The notes: generated by a model not told the origin, from the sequence alone. A stretch of 64,000 nt of DNA from Silene latifolia (GCF_048544455.1 NC_133532.1:87003156-87067155), one strand, 5' to 3'. Shown: positions 44,200 to 55,491, counted from the stretch's first letter. A program made the numbers and translations.

Positions 44200-44279
44200 A
44201 GGGAGGGAGAGTAAAGGGTTTTTAGGAAAAGGGGTAATATGGACGGGAATAAAGGAAGTGGGAGGGGGGTGTATTTATA

Positions 44280-44362
44280 ACCAAAATGAGTTAAGAGAGG
44301 GAGTTAAGAGAGGAAGTTAAGGGAAGGAGTTAGGAGAGGGAGTTATTGAGAGGAAGTTAAGA
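44280..44362. repeat. Purine-rich minisatellite upstream of Tat 1 antisense ORF
   Basis: About seven imperfect copies of a 9- to 13-base unit around GGAGTTAAGAGA. It lies between the 3' LTR and the antisense TATA box; 44200-44588 has no gene. Confidence 0.6.
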
Positions 44363-44588
44363 GAGGGAGTTAGGTTGGGAGGGGATCGAGGGAAAGGAGA
44401 CGTGGGGGAGGTGGGGTGTTATTGAGAGGAAGTGACTGATTAGACCTCTAACGGTCAGACTCAGTGGATAAGAATTCAAGTGGGCTGATGTCACGCTATG
44501 ACGTCACCACTACATACAGCGTCAGGAGGGAAGCAACTCCCAGCATCCATCGAGCAAGAACAGAACCTCGCAGTTGCTTGGGGGTAAT

Positions 44589-45360
44589 TGTATGGGTAAA
44601 AATATCCTCTCATTTTCATCATGACTTGGCAACTCGCAATTGGATAAAGTAAAGGCACACGGATCAGTAACCAAGGCAGGAGGCTGCTAGACGCAAGGAA
44701 GAACAAGGGGGGATGAACCTAGACATTCAAGTGATACAAAGGCCACGTCTGAATTAAATAACAAACAACCAGCAGGAATGTTGAAATGGTCAGCAGGAAC
44801 ATTGCAGCGATCAGCAGAAGCTTTGACAAAGTCAGCAACCACTTTCTATTTCATAGGAAGTGGAGCGTATGGTTCAGCATATGTAGGGAGCATGTGCAAC
44901 GACTCAAAGAAGGGCTATAAAAAGAGCAACAAACATCAGATTCAAGGCATTCATCATTGGCTCCACCCGAAGAAATATCATTCGCCACCTGAAACAAATA
45001 ATATCATCTACACACTTAGAAATTAATACATCGCTTATCTCAATTGTACTTAGTCATTTGGAGATCACTGTTGTACCTCCTGATCGTTCCAGCTAGGTTC
45101 ACCCTCGGATACTATTACTACTAGTGGATCATTGGTGGGATACCATTTCCCCCCGCGGTTTTCCCTACATTTTGGGTTTCCCGCGTCACCATTTTGCTTG
45201 TGTCACTTGTCTCTCTTTCTTTTTCGTTTGTCTTTCTTTCTTACTAGTTGTTTACTTTCGTTCTCGCTATGTTCCTATTGTCGATCTACTTAAGTCATTA
45301 ATATCGTATTTTAATTGGAATAGCCGCATTGACTCACAAATCTCTAGTTGGTAAAATCTT
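44589..45360 (+). repeat. 3' LTR of Tat 1 (right end approximate)
   Basis: The purine run TTGCTTGGGGG with TAAT precedes TGTATGGGT at 44589, a good LTR start. TATAAAAA lies at 44916-44923. A CCCGCGGTTTTCCC...TTTCCCGCGTCACC block (about 45151-45192) is the kind seen in U5. The right end is not fixed because no partner LTR is in the window. A 7-bp inverted repeat (TTGGTAA, AATC, TTACCAA) lies at 45348-45365. Confidence 0.6.
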
Positions 45361-45505
45361 ACCAAAACATACACCATACATTTGGTAAAAAAAAGCTTTC
45401 AAGTCCAATTACACAACATATACCTGCTCAAATATAAATATTAAAAAAAACAGTACATCAATTAAGAAATTATAACACCGCACTTACATCTAAAGCCCTA
45501 GCTTT

Positions 45506-46252
45506 TCACTCATCATCATCTTCAACACCAGGAGGAAGTTCAATCTGAATAAACTTCTTATCGGGTGTTGTACACAACGCTGAAATCAGGAGAGGCGTAG
45601 GGCTTGCCAACGGCGTCTTGGCCGCGCCAGCTACGGCCAACATCATATTGACAGTGTCCTTCTCATCAGAGGGTTTAATTTAACAGCGGGAGTACTTCAC
45701 CTTAGACAATGTTAGTCGACCCAATGGCCCCTTGTCCAGCTCAACCTTTATCCTACTCGATAAAGTCTTCATATCCCAATGCTGAATAAGTGGGAAGTCA
45801 TCTGGGCAACTCTTACCGCGGAAATCAAACCACTGAAAATAAGTGATCATAAGCAATGGGATACAACCAAGCAAAAATGACTGCACACTGCGAGCCTCGG
45901 CTGCCGCATTAGCTATACATTCTAAGACGTACGAACACCAGTCATACTGCGGAATGGCACTCACATCTTCTACAACTTTCAAAAGCTTCATTTCAAGGCC
46001 GTTGTTCAAAGTGGGCGCAAGGAATGATGAAATACTAAGCAGCACAAACAGACGGCAGAATTCATCCCCTTCATCTTTAAATGCCTTCGCCTCGACATGT
46101 TTGAAGATGTCTCTTAAATGAATAGTGTGGACATGGGCCACCCGCGCGTTGGTTTCGAGGCGGCAGGTATGAACCTTTCGTACTTGTTCTTTATTTCTTA
46201 TTTTTATTACTTCCAACTTTGTGAAGGAAAGTACAGTAAAATATCGCTCCAT
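45506..46252 (-). pseudogene. Fragment of a plant transposon-associated protein (DUF1985 / plant mobile domain type)
   Basis: From ATG at 46252 a 190-aa frame runs to 45680 and a shifted frame goes on to a stop at 45508-45506 (IQIELPPGVEDDDE). The core has the pattern of a family common in plant genomes next to Ulp1-like transposon genes: CRLFVLLSISSFLAPTLNN, VVEDVSAIPQYDWCSYVLEC, LLGCIPLLMITYFQWF and PLIQHWD. No protease triad is present in this part. It is not joined to the Tat elements on either side by any visible motif. It could be a captured gene fragment or part of a DNA transposon. Family placement is by memory of the pattern only. Confidence 0.5.
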
Positions 46253-46265
46253 TTCTTCTTTGTAG

Positions 46266-46403
46266 AGGGAGCGTGGCTTAGAGCGTGAGCTGGTGCAGTC
46301 CCAGGAGGAGACGACCCGCTTGCTGAGAGAGCTCGAGGCCAGAGATGCTAAGATCGCTGCCCTTGAGGCAACAGTGGCTGAGCTGAGAGGTCGTCAGGAC
46401 TAG
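46266..46403 (+). pseudogene. Coiled-coil C-terminal fragment
   Basis: A 45-codon tail ends at TAG 46401-46403: ERELVQSQEETTRLLRELEA, then RDAKIAALEATVAELRGRQD, with a clean heptad rhythm of leucines. The frame has a stop just upstream, at the border with the minus-strand fragment. Such tails occur in ORFs of plant retrotransposons; the parent is not identified. Confidence 0.45.
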
Positions 46404-47169
46404 TTTGTTGGCTGTTTTTTGTACATTTGTACAATTTTTTTTTTGATGTCATTTTGGGCAGGAGCCCGTATCTTGATGTACATTTCTTTTTGGTTGTATA
46501 TATGATGGCATGTGTGCCTTTGTTGCTGGGTGTTTGCTGTATCTGCAGGTTAGCTTTGGAAACAGGTTTGGCACGTGACGGTTTACGCCGTCATGCTGCC
46601 GAAATTCACGTAGGAAATCACATAGCAAGAAATTAACGTAGAAAATTAAATGGCCTAAATAAGCGCTAAAAGAATTGAAAATGAAAAAAAGTGCCCGAAA
46701 ATGGACGAAATGATGAAAATGAAAAAAAAAGTGCCCAAAAATGGACAAAATGACATGACCAGGCGGTAGGGAGGGCTACCCCCTAAAAAAAGAATTTAAA
46801 AGAAATGTCTAAGTTTATTAGAAACATTTTGAAAAGAGAGTGAAATGATTCCCCGAAAAGAAAAAAAAAAAAGAAAAAATGAGTAAGTGTGCGTATTTAG
46901 CGAAAATGTCAATTTTGCCTCGAAAAGCGAATCCGTAAATATTAGGAAACATAAATTTGGTAATTATTCAGAATTACCGAATTAAATCCCTATTGGAATA
47001 GGAAATTTATACCAAAATAGAAATAGGAAAGATCCGAGACCGTCAAAAGAGGAAACGAGCTTGAGGAAGAAGCGCAGCAGGAGCTGCGACCGTTCGAAGA
47101 GGCGCAGAAACTGCTGCGTCTTTTCTCGAGTTTGTCCGTCCTCAGCTGAAATTAGGAAACAGTGAATAG
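46404..47169. other. A-rich non-coding tract left of Tat 2 antisense ORF
   Basis: No gene. GTGCCCGAAAATGGAC and GTGCCCAAAAATGGAC (about 46692 and 46731) form a short repeat. On the minus strand AGGGGGTAG near 46775-46785 could be the polypurine tract of Tat 2, with its 3' LTR to the left, but I cannot fix an LTR. Long A runs lie near 46860. Confidence 0.4.
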
Positions 47170-47177
47170 TATAAATA
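47170..47177 (+). promoter_or_regulatory. TATA box for Tat 2 antisense ORF
   Basis: TATAAATA followed by GAGACC, about 100 bases before the likely start, with a CT-rich leader. Confidence 0.6.
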
Positions 47178-47279
47178 GAGACCTCGGTTGAGCTTCTATT
47201 CTCACAATTCTCTCTTCCTCGACTTCGTCTATTACATAAAACCTCCTATATATATCTTCTCAAAATTTTCCAACAAAAT

Positions 47280-48772
47280 ATAGATGCCTTTGAAAATCGC
47301 ATTAAGGAGTGGACGAATGAATTTACAAATGTGGAGAAACCCGACATGGGTTCTTATAATTTGGGATCAATCATAAGTTTGAAACTAGTGAAGGTAGTTA
47401 GGCCCCTTTTAAACGCTTATCTTGAATATTGAGACCCGAATTTCCATGTATTTGCCTTTCCGGGAGGCGAAATTTGTCCCTTTCCTGAGGAAATTGTTGC
47501 GGTTGGAGGATGGGATGCATAAAGTGTTCTGGCTATACCTCCTAGCTCTCAAGGCTATAAAAATAAATTCAGGGATTTGCTTGGATTGACCAAGGCTGAG
47601 GTAGACCGTCTTGTGACCTCAAAAGGTGTCCGCATGTTTGAATTTGTCGATCAATTTATAAATAGAGAGGACCCTACTATCTCTCATGTGGCGAGGTGCA
47701 AAGCTTATAGATTTTGCCTTCTTCATTGTGATGTCCTACGAGGGCATGTGGACCAAGAGATGAGGGGTGACCCGCGATTTCTAGGCATAGTGGAGCAAAT
47801 GGAACTGCGCAGGGGCCCGACATGCTTGATTCTAGGAGAGACCATTCTTGGATTGGATAATAGAAAGGTGAACCGCGAGCATCCTTATTTTGGGAGTCCT
47901 ATCATTTTACAGGTAAGAACCCGTCCCCTTTTTTTGTCTTATCTACCGTTTTTTTTTTTTGGTTTTGGAACTGACTCCCGGCTCCTTTTCTACAGATCTG
48001 GTTGATGGAAAGACTGCGGTTGATCGAGCCCCCAGTTGATGTGATAGGATACCGCTCTCGATCAATCGTGATGAGAACGAGGCTATACATGGTGGACTTC
48101 ACTCGAGTATGCAACTTTTCGGAAAATAAATTGAAGTGTGAATGTGGGCCCTTGATCAGGTGGATAGTTCCTTGGTGGCATCTTAGGTCAGTGACTGGAG
48201 TATCGTCGTTGGATCCGACACGGTCGATTCGTGTTCCCGGCTTAGAATTCATGGTCCATACCTTTCCGGAGATTTTGATGAGGCAAGTGGGCTTATGACA
48301 TAAAATTCCGAAGCTAGACACCGTCCCTTAAACTGCCTTGGCGCATACTTTGGAGTCTTATTTAGAGTGGGCTATTCGCTGGGCACAAAGGAATATGTGG
48401 TTCATACCGGTTCCAGTTGGCTCGCTATGGGTATCTGACTCATATCTGCAGTGGAGGAAATCTAGCACCCCCGAGGAGCGTGAAAAGCTAAGGATGAAAG
48501 AGCCCGTAGACTACAAAATCCGCGAAGTGGCGAAGGAGAACCAAAGGTACTTAACTGAGGAGGAAGAAGAGGCCGGATATCGGGTTGTTCATCCGTCGAA
48601 GAAACCGAAGAATGCTCCTACTGAGAAGATGGTGGTGGATCGAAATGGGAATGCTATACCGCGAGAACGACAGTTGGTGAATAGGTCAGAAATAACGCAA
48701 GAGCGTCCCGCTCGTGGTCGAGGCAAGAAGTATGACAAGGGTGACAAAGGCAAGGGGAAAATGGAAGAGTAG
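47280..48772 (+). pseudogene. Tat 2 antisense ORF (plant retrotransposon extra ORF), two exons
   Basis: One continuous frame runs from the likely start (now ATA at 47280-47282, followed by DAFENRIKEWTNEF) to TAG at 48770-48772, across an 83-bp GT-AG intron at 47913-47995. Stops are at 47430, 47520, 48296 and near 48332 only. The product, about 470 aa, has LGLTKAEVDRLVTSKGVRMF, CLILGETILGLDN, WLMERLRLIEPP, LESYLEWAIRWAQRNMWFIP with VPVGSLWVSDSYLQWRK, and a basic tail (RGRGKKYDKGDKGKGKMEE). It resembles the DUF7745-like / plant-mobile-domain-like extra ORFs of Ogre and Tat elements. No catalytic residues are seen. Relative to the Tat 2 pol it is antisense and tail-to-tail. Function unknown. Confidence 0.72.
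47913..47995 (+). other. Intron in Tat 2 antisense ORF
   Basis: GTAAGAACCC at the left, a poly-T tract, and TTTTCTACAG at the right. Removal keeps the frame exactly (ILQ joined to IWLMERL), which is strong support. Confidence 0.7.
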
Positions 48773-49327
48773 CCTTAGTCATTTTTATTGTATTATTTAT
48801 TATTATTTGAGTTGTAATAAATGGCGGGGGTTTTTAGAATCCTAGCCTAGCATTTAAATTTTCAGCATTTAAATAATATGTATTTGGCGTATTACTATTA
48901 TTTATGGAATAATGAATAAAAGATTTATTAGCTAAGAAACTTTCATAAACTTTCTTTTATTTATTATTTTAGAATTTCAAATGCAACATGCAAATGTCCT
49001 TCTATTTACATCTTGAAATGACGGGTTGTGTCCCTTGAGGGATTGCCTACGTATTCATTAGAAAAAAATGAAATCAAACCCTATACATAGTTCGGAAAAA
49101 TGTAAAAGATTAAATGTTCGAAGCAAGAGCTTGTAATGAACTTAGAAAATAAGCATGTGCTTTACTTACTCCCAAGGAAATGCAATTCAGTTTGATGATA
49201 TGAGGATGTCAAATTATGTCAAAACGCATGAGCGAATGTCATAAGCTTTTTCGCGGGCCAAGGGCCGGTTTTATTTCGTGTCGCAGGAGCGGCACGTGTG
49301 TTACACGAGGTGCATTTTATCCTATTT
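48773..49327. other. AT-rich spacer between antisense ORF and Tat 2 pol ends
   Basis: No gene. The ends of the two convergent frames are 555 bases apart. Confidence 0.5.
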
Positions 49328-50450
49328 CTAAGGGTAGTACCGTTTAAATTGATCTAGTTTAGTCGGATTAGAAAATTCGTTCCCATCTAGGTCTGTGATC
49401 TTAACACACCCCCTGAAAGTATAGACTTGACCAAGAATGGTCCTGCCCAGTTAGGTATAAATTTTCCTCGTAGATCGACAGGTAAGAGTGCTCTGACTGA
49501 CTTGAGTACGAAGTCCCCTTCCTTGATATTTCTGGTTGACCCGTTTGTTAAAGGCTCGTTTGATACGTGTCTGATATGTCTGCATATTATATAATGTGCA
49601 TATCCTCCGTTTGTCCAAGAGGACGAGTTCATCATACCTATCCCTATTCCATTCAGCTTCTGGGATTTGGCTTTCGAGTAAAATGCGTAGAGATGGAATC
49701 TCTAGCTCTACTGGTTGAACAGCTTTCATACCGTAAGTCAAATAGAAAGGAGTAGCCCAGTGGGCGTCCTAACTGACGTGCGATATCCCCACAATGCAAA
49801 GGGTATTTTGCTAGGCCAATCGCGATAATTGTCGATCATTTTCTTGAGGATTGTGACGAGATTTTTGTTAGCTGCCTCTACCGCGCCATTACTTTGAGGT
49901 CTATATGGCGATGAATAGTGATGCTTGATCTTATATTTGGCTAGAAATTGAGCAGCTTCGGCCTGGAAATGTGATCCATTGTCACTGATGATTTCATGTG
50001 GGCAACCATATCGACAGATGATATTGGTTTGTATGAACTTTGCCACATGTTTGGCTGTAAGGCTAGTGTAAGATGCTGCCTCGACCCATTTAATAAAATA
50101 GTCAATAGCTACTAAGATGAAACAGTGACCTTCTGTCCTAGCTGGAGTGATCTTCCCGATGATGTCTATTACCCAAGCAGAAAATGGCCAAGGAGATGTC
50201 ATGGTATATCGCATTCAGGAAGGAACATGTTGCACATTCCTGAAGATCTGGCAATTGTGACAATGTCTGACGTATTTGATGCAATCCGACTCTATTGTCG
50301 TCCAGTAATATCCTAGACGCGTAATTTTCTTTGCCATCATGGGTCCACTCATGTGAGGACCGCATTCTCCATCGTGAACTTCTTCCATTACTTTCTGTGC
50401 CTGTGAATGATCAAGGCAACGCAAGAGGACACCAAGAGTTGTTCTTTTGC
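49328..50450 (-). pseudogene. Tat 2 integrase
   Basis: Read from 50450: TTLGVLLRCLDHSQAQKVMEE, then the zinc domain HDGECGPHMSG...CHNCQ. The core has VIDIIGKI, IISDNGSHFQ and GAVEAANKN, so all three catalytic acidic residues are present. The GPF-like end (PNWAGPFLVKSILSGG) leads to LDQFKRYYP and TAG at 49330-49328. There is a TGA at 50217-50215 and frameshifts near 49740, 49600 and 49400. The upstream part of pol lies at 58389 on, past copy C: RGELYK there joins RTTLGVLL here. Confidence 0.87.
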
Positions 50451-51562
50451 TGATGGAGCGGGTCGTTATCCGCCATCAAACATATTTATGCCCAACTAAT
50501 AGCATAACAAGCAAGTCTAGGTCGATCCACGGGACGGGGGTATTCAAATTGTTCAATCTAATCGTAGTTTCACTTAGGGTTGTCACAATTGATTTGGGTT
50601 GATGATTCTAAACTAAAGAAGGTAATGGAATAAAACAAGCAATAAATTAAGAGATGTAAACAAATAATAAAGGATACTAGGATGTTCATGGGATCATAAG
50701 GGAATCATGGTAAGGTAGCATAAATGAGTTATATAGATGCAAGCAATTTATTATTGTTGGAATTAAGTTAGTTCATGTCATATAATTCATAAGAATATTT
50801 GGGTCCCGGAACCGAGTCATTTGTGATTGTACAACACCTACAAGTCGACTTAATTCTTCCTATTAAACTACATGCATGATAAACCAAATCCTAGGGAAAC
50901 TTACATATCGGAGCCGAGTCGGTTAAGACTTTACAACACCTACAAGTCGACTTGGGTCTTCCGTAATCAATAATATGCATGGTCTAATAAGGCTTGAGTT
51001 TGTTTATATCTTACAAGCGTTATTGAAAAGATAAGATATGGGTAAAAAATGCAAGGTTTCATAGTCTAGCATTTCATCAAACATAACACGTACATAAGTT
51101 GAAGAACAATAAGCAAGCATTCATATAAACTCATTAAGCATAAATCTTTCCCATGATTAGCTCCCCCAATCCCCCACTAATCCTAGTTAAGTAACTACTC
51201 ACTCATTATCATGGAAAACATGTTATCAATGGTATCAATCATCACAACAAGTATAAACATGATAAGAGAGTGAGGAAATAAACAATAAAGAGTAAGGAGT
51301 AAAGAGATTATACCAAACTTAAGATGAACAATTGGAAAGGAAAGAATAATAGAAGAAAACTTGATTGATTGATGAAGAGTTGTCAATTCTCCAATAATAA
51401 CCCAATAATCTTCAATTACCCAATAATAAACTTTAACAATAATTAAGGAAAGATTAGTGTGTAATTTATGGAAAGATTAAATGCTAATCTATTCTAATCT
51501 ACTCCTAATGAAGGCTTAATCTAATCTAAGAGGACTTCCCCTTTAATTATTACAAAATGGAG

Positions 51563-51570
51563 TATATATA
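51563..51570 (-). promoter_or_regulatory. TATA box in 3' LTR of copy C
   Basis: TATATATA on the minus strand, 82 bases after the dyad array. The 5' LTR of this copy has lost the matching segment. Confidence 0.6.
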
Positions 51571-51651
51571 GTGGTACATCATTAGGTTAAGGAAGGGTAG
51601 ATTAGTAAATAACAATGCTTAAGTGTGGAATAGAGCTTTGCAAGTCCCGAG

Positions 51652-51845
51652 GGATATGCGCGGATCATGTAGCAACTCCTAAGGAGATATGTGCGTCTTG
51701 GCTTGAAGCAATGTTAATCCTGTAAGGAAATCCGCTCGGATTGTCTGGGAGACGCTCGGATCCTCAGCTGAGACGCGCGGCTTGGTTTTGGGACGCTTGG
51801 ATCCTATGCTAAGTTGCTCGTCCAGAGCTTGGGATGCACGGATCC
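51652..51845 (-). repeat. Dyad-motif array in 3' LTR of copy C
   Basis: About seven sites: ATCCGCTCGGATT, GACGCTCGGATC, GACGCTTGGATC, GATGCACGGATC, ATGCGCGGATC and weaker forms. More decayed than in copy B. Confidence 0.7.
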
Positions 51846-52137
51846 TGGGAAAGGGTTCCTCTCCTTGCTTTTAAGCTTATGATTCTTCTATATACTCTTT
51901 ATTCTACATCTTTGCCTCCTCTTCATATTAGTCCATCCAAGATTGTCAACAAGCTTGCGAATATGCACGAGAGACGGGGATTCCGCCTCATTATCTTCCT
52001 TCCTACAAGACATATAAAATGCAATAGGAAAGCAAAATAGGAAGAAATTAACGGATAAAATAGTGATGAAATGCTATATTAGTATGCAAAATGGGTTCAA
52101 TTAGGGGACTAAATGTGCGCAATTAAGAGTCACATCA

Positions 52138-52153
52138 AACATCCCCAAACCGA
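52138..52153 (-). promoter_or_regulatory. Polypurine tract of copy C
   Basis: On the minus strand CGGTTTGGGGATGTT precedes the 3' LTR start TGATGTGACTC. Confidence 0.7.
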
Positions 52154-52155
52154 AC

Positions 52156-52176
52156 CTTTACTCGTTCCGAGTAAAG
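52156..52176 (-). promoter_or_regulatory. Hairpin next to the polypurine tract (copy C)
   Basis: CTTTACTCG, three-base loop, CGAGTAAAG: a perfect nine-pair stem, at the same place as in copy B. Confidence 0.65.
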
Positions 52177-54239
52177 AGGTGACTAGAACTAGACCTTTAT
52201 TTAATCTATCCTTATAATAATATAACCGATGTGAGACAATTAGCGGGTCTCACTCCGCCCCTTCAACTCACAACAAGACATTTATGTGGTAAGATGCCTT
52301 CTTGAAAGGTAAGGTGGGGCTTTCCAAAATGGCGATACATCCAAGCATTAAGCACACAAAACAAGTAATGGATGCATCTACAAAAGAATAGCCACTTTCC
52401 TCATCTAAGTGGTGGAAATCATCTAAAGGGGAAGCAATCTAAGGGTACACATTCCATTATAGATATTTTTTCTCCAAGCTACTAAGTCTAAAAGGATGCC
52501 AACAAATCACCTCCAAGTTGTGTCAAACTAGGGTACTTTTATCCTCAATCGCTAAATGCTTTTTTCAAGAGTAGGCTCCCTATGGTGTTAGAAACACTGT
52601 AGGATCGCGGAATTCCCCCTCTTTCCTAGAAAAGAAGAAGGGTCGTCCCCTCTCCACCATGCAACAAATAAGATCAATGGATAAAAGGGATCAAGATGTT
52701 TTGAGTTTCACATTGGTAGTTTGCTTTTGTTTTGTTATTCCCCCCAATTTCTTGTGGCATTTGACATTTGAGAACATTTCTTTTGCCACTTTTGATGTTT
52801 GGCATTTTGATACTTGACAAATTTTTCAATCTTTGCATTTTTGAACATTTTCAAAGTAACCCCATTTGTAGCAAGGGTGCTTTTATTAAAGCATAGGAGT
52901 CTATTTTTGCTCTTCTTTTCATTGACGCAATTTTTTTTTGCAAAGTTTTTGATTTTTCATTTTGGTACTTGAACTCAATTTGGAGATTTTTTTGCCCATT
53001 CCCTTTTTGTTGACAAAATATGATGATAGAAGTGTAATAATGGTTGCATTGCTTCAAAGGTCACCTCGGAATAAACGGTAGCCAAGGAGTTATCACACCA
53101 CAAGGTACTCTTGACTAGGCCTTAGTCCATGGATCAAAAGATACTAGTATGACACATCCTAGGGTGTCTTGAGGGTATTCTAGCAAACAAAGTCTCAAGG
53201 AGATAAATTATATACAAGGGCCTTATATACACTTGTCAAACTTCCCAAATAAGCATTTTCACAAAATTTTCTAACCATGCAACTACATGTCATGATGCAA
53301 CTAACATATATACAACTCTAATGCATATGCTTCTATCAACTATTATGCCACATAATCTAGATGCAACTCCTAACAACACATAGATGCTCAAATCGCAACC
53401 ACAAAATACACTACATCCTCCTTGACATGTTAGCCCATCCTCCTCATATGAATAATGAAAAGAAAATGGAAGGGAAAAAGAGATTAGAGCGATCATACCA
53501 AGCGGTCTTCACATTCCCTTGACAATGCCTCAAATGTAGTGTTGTATCTATGTGAGAAGAGAACAAAAACACAAGTATATACAATTCTACACTACTAAAT
53601 TAAGGAACATGTTTTTGGTTTTTGAAATTTTCAAATTTTTATGGATTTTGTTTTTATGAAATAAATGAACATATTTTTTTGATTTTTCGAAATTTTTCAA
53701 TTTTTATGCATTTTTGGAATATAAATTCCCATCCCCCGCTTTATTTTGGACATTGTTTTCAATGTACATGTAGGAGTAGGAATGAAAAAGAAATACATAT
53801 TTTTGAATTTTTGATTCTTTTTGAAAATGAAGTACAAATGCAATGATATGATATGAATGAATGCATGCTCTAACTAAATACAATTCTATATGACATATAT
53901 AACAAATGAATGCAATCTACACTATACTAGATGATGCATGTTCTCACCTATGATCAAACCTCTCCAAACCGATTTAAGAACTATTTCTAGTGTAGAAGGA
54001 ATAGGTTTGGTCATTAGTGATTATGCATGAATTCTAGTCTATATGCAACTATCTACATGAATCATGTGAGATATATTACAATGCAAATTATACTATATGA
54101 ACTAACTAATGTAAATGCAATGTGAAATATAATACAAGTGCAAGTGAGGTGTGAGCTAAATGCAATGCAACTATACATAAGAGATAGGGAAAGAGTATCA
54201 TACAAATGGAGGTGGTGTGGTCAAGCACCTCTAGCCATC
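52177..54239 (-). other. Conserved 3' non-coding region of copy C
   Basis: No gene. It aligns in blocks with 39409-41317 of copy B, including the hairpin GTGTT/AACAC at 52585-52597, the GGGGGAATTCCGCGATCC block and the purine tract GGGGGATGGGAATT near 53726-53740. Confidence 0.65.
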
Positions 54240-55369
54240 TCACTCATCGTCATCATTATTGCGATTTCCACGAGGTCGATGAGGTGCTTCTTCTCTTGGT
54301 GGTGGGTTGTCATGGATCTCAATGGGGAGGAGGTAGCTCGGTCTAGGCGAGTACCGGCTCAAGCGGGGCTCGGTAGGTGGTATGTTCCACCCCAAGAGAA
54401 CAAGTGGTGTGCAACCCTTAGTGAACCACTATACACTTCCGGCTTGGTTGTATGTACACCATGGGTGGTGGTTGAAGATAGCATCCTCATCTATCAAAGT
54501 GCTCCCCTTAAACTTTTCATAGCTCCCATTAAGGTTGAACCCGGGGCAAAGTTCATTGGCCAAAATTGTGATTAGGCCTCCCGTCGGAAAGGTTTTGATA
54601 TTAGAATTCCCTTGAGCAAAGTCATTGAGCCTTGGAATTATCTCAAGGGGTGTGTTGAAGTTATAAGGCCTTGTCCCTTGCATATTCAAGTAAGATTCTA
54701 GAAAGGTCAAGTCGAGAAGGGCGCACCTATCTTGCTCTAGCCTTCCGTTAATAGTTCCGGCTATAAACCGTTCAGTAATCCTAATCACCGGATGTTGGAT
54801 GGCAAACGTATAGCATTGCTTATAGGAATGAAGTTCTCTCCCATAAATGGCCCTCCATAGGTGGTTAACGTTGAAGTCGGAGGGCTTATCGGTGTTTTCC
54901 CTCTGCACTTCAAGACCAAAAATACTTGCAAAATGGTCAAGAGTCAACCTATGGTCTCTATTGCAAAGACGGAACTCCATAACAATATTTCTCCGTTGAT
55001 TAGTGTCAACACGGATACTACGCAAAAACTCTAGGGTGAGACTCAAGTAAGTGTCCTCATGGGCATAGAACATCTTCTCCAGACCCAAACCATTGAAAAA
55101 CACCTCCGTATGATGCCTTATGCCAAGTATTTCTAATGCATCAAGATCAATGAATTGAGTAGGTTCATAGTCTTACCTAGCAATTGCTCAAATCGTTGGC
55201 GGTGGTCATCGTTGGTGAAGAGTACCTCCAGGAAATACTCAAGTTGTGAAACACCGTGTATCACTACATTTTCTAGGCCCCTTGCCTCCCGTGAGGCGGA
55301 TGAAGTAGCACCCTTGTGACGTTTAGGCACGGTCTCGGCGGCCTTCTTGCTTTTGCTTCTTAGATTCAT
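54240..55369 (-). pseudogene. ORF2 of copy C, ATHILA ORF-1 / plant transposon protein type, decayed
   Basis: ATG at 55369-55367 (MNLRSKSKKAAETVPKRHKG, a basic N-terminus as in copy B). The frame shifts once near 55170, then runs through VFFNGLGLEKMFYAHEDTYL, SLTLEFLRSI, EFRLCNRDHRLTLDHFASIF, HLWRAIYGREL, GGLITILANELCPGF to TAG at 54431-54429, then about 60 more codons to TGA at 54242-54240. The core aligns with residues about 75-340 of the copy B protein, though the two are clearly diverged. The C-terminal part is shorter and ends in a different charged tail. Function unknown. Confidence 0.8.
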
Positions 55370-55491
55370 CTTTGCTTGATGTGGTTGGTGGGGATTTTTG
55401 TGATGGGGATTGGGGTTTTGTGTGGGGATTGTTTGTGGATGATGAGATTTGATTTTGAGATGATAATATAAGGAAATAGGGATGGCGGGGG

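Larger units (their letters stand above)
27876..45360 (+). mobile_element. Tat-lineage Ty3/gypsy element (Tat 1), 3' part, interrupted
   Basis: Pol starts in mid RNase H where copia 2 cuts it. Then come a second RNase H, integrase, a spacer, an antisense ORF and a 3' LTR near 44589-45360. A second RNase H and an antisense ORF between pol and the 3' LTR are marks of the Tat lineage (Retand and relatives). Athila-like copy B (32070-43117) lies in the antisense ORF. The right boundary of the LTR is approximate. Confidence 0.82.
50451..52137 (-). repeat. 3' LTR of Athila-like copy C
   Basis: 1687 bp. It has the dyad array (51652-51845), TATA (51563-51570) and two copies of a segment with ACCTACAAGTCGACTT (near 50837 and 50940), where copies A and B have one. 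No gene. Confidence 0.85.
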
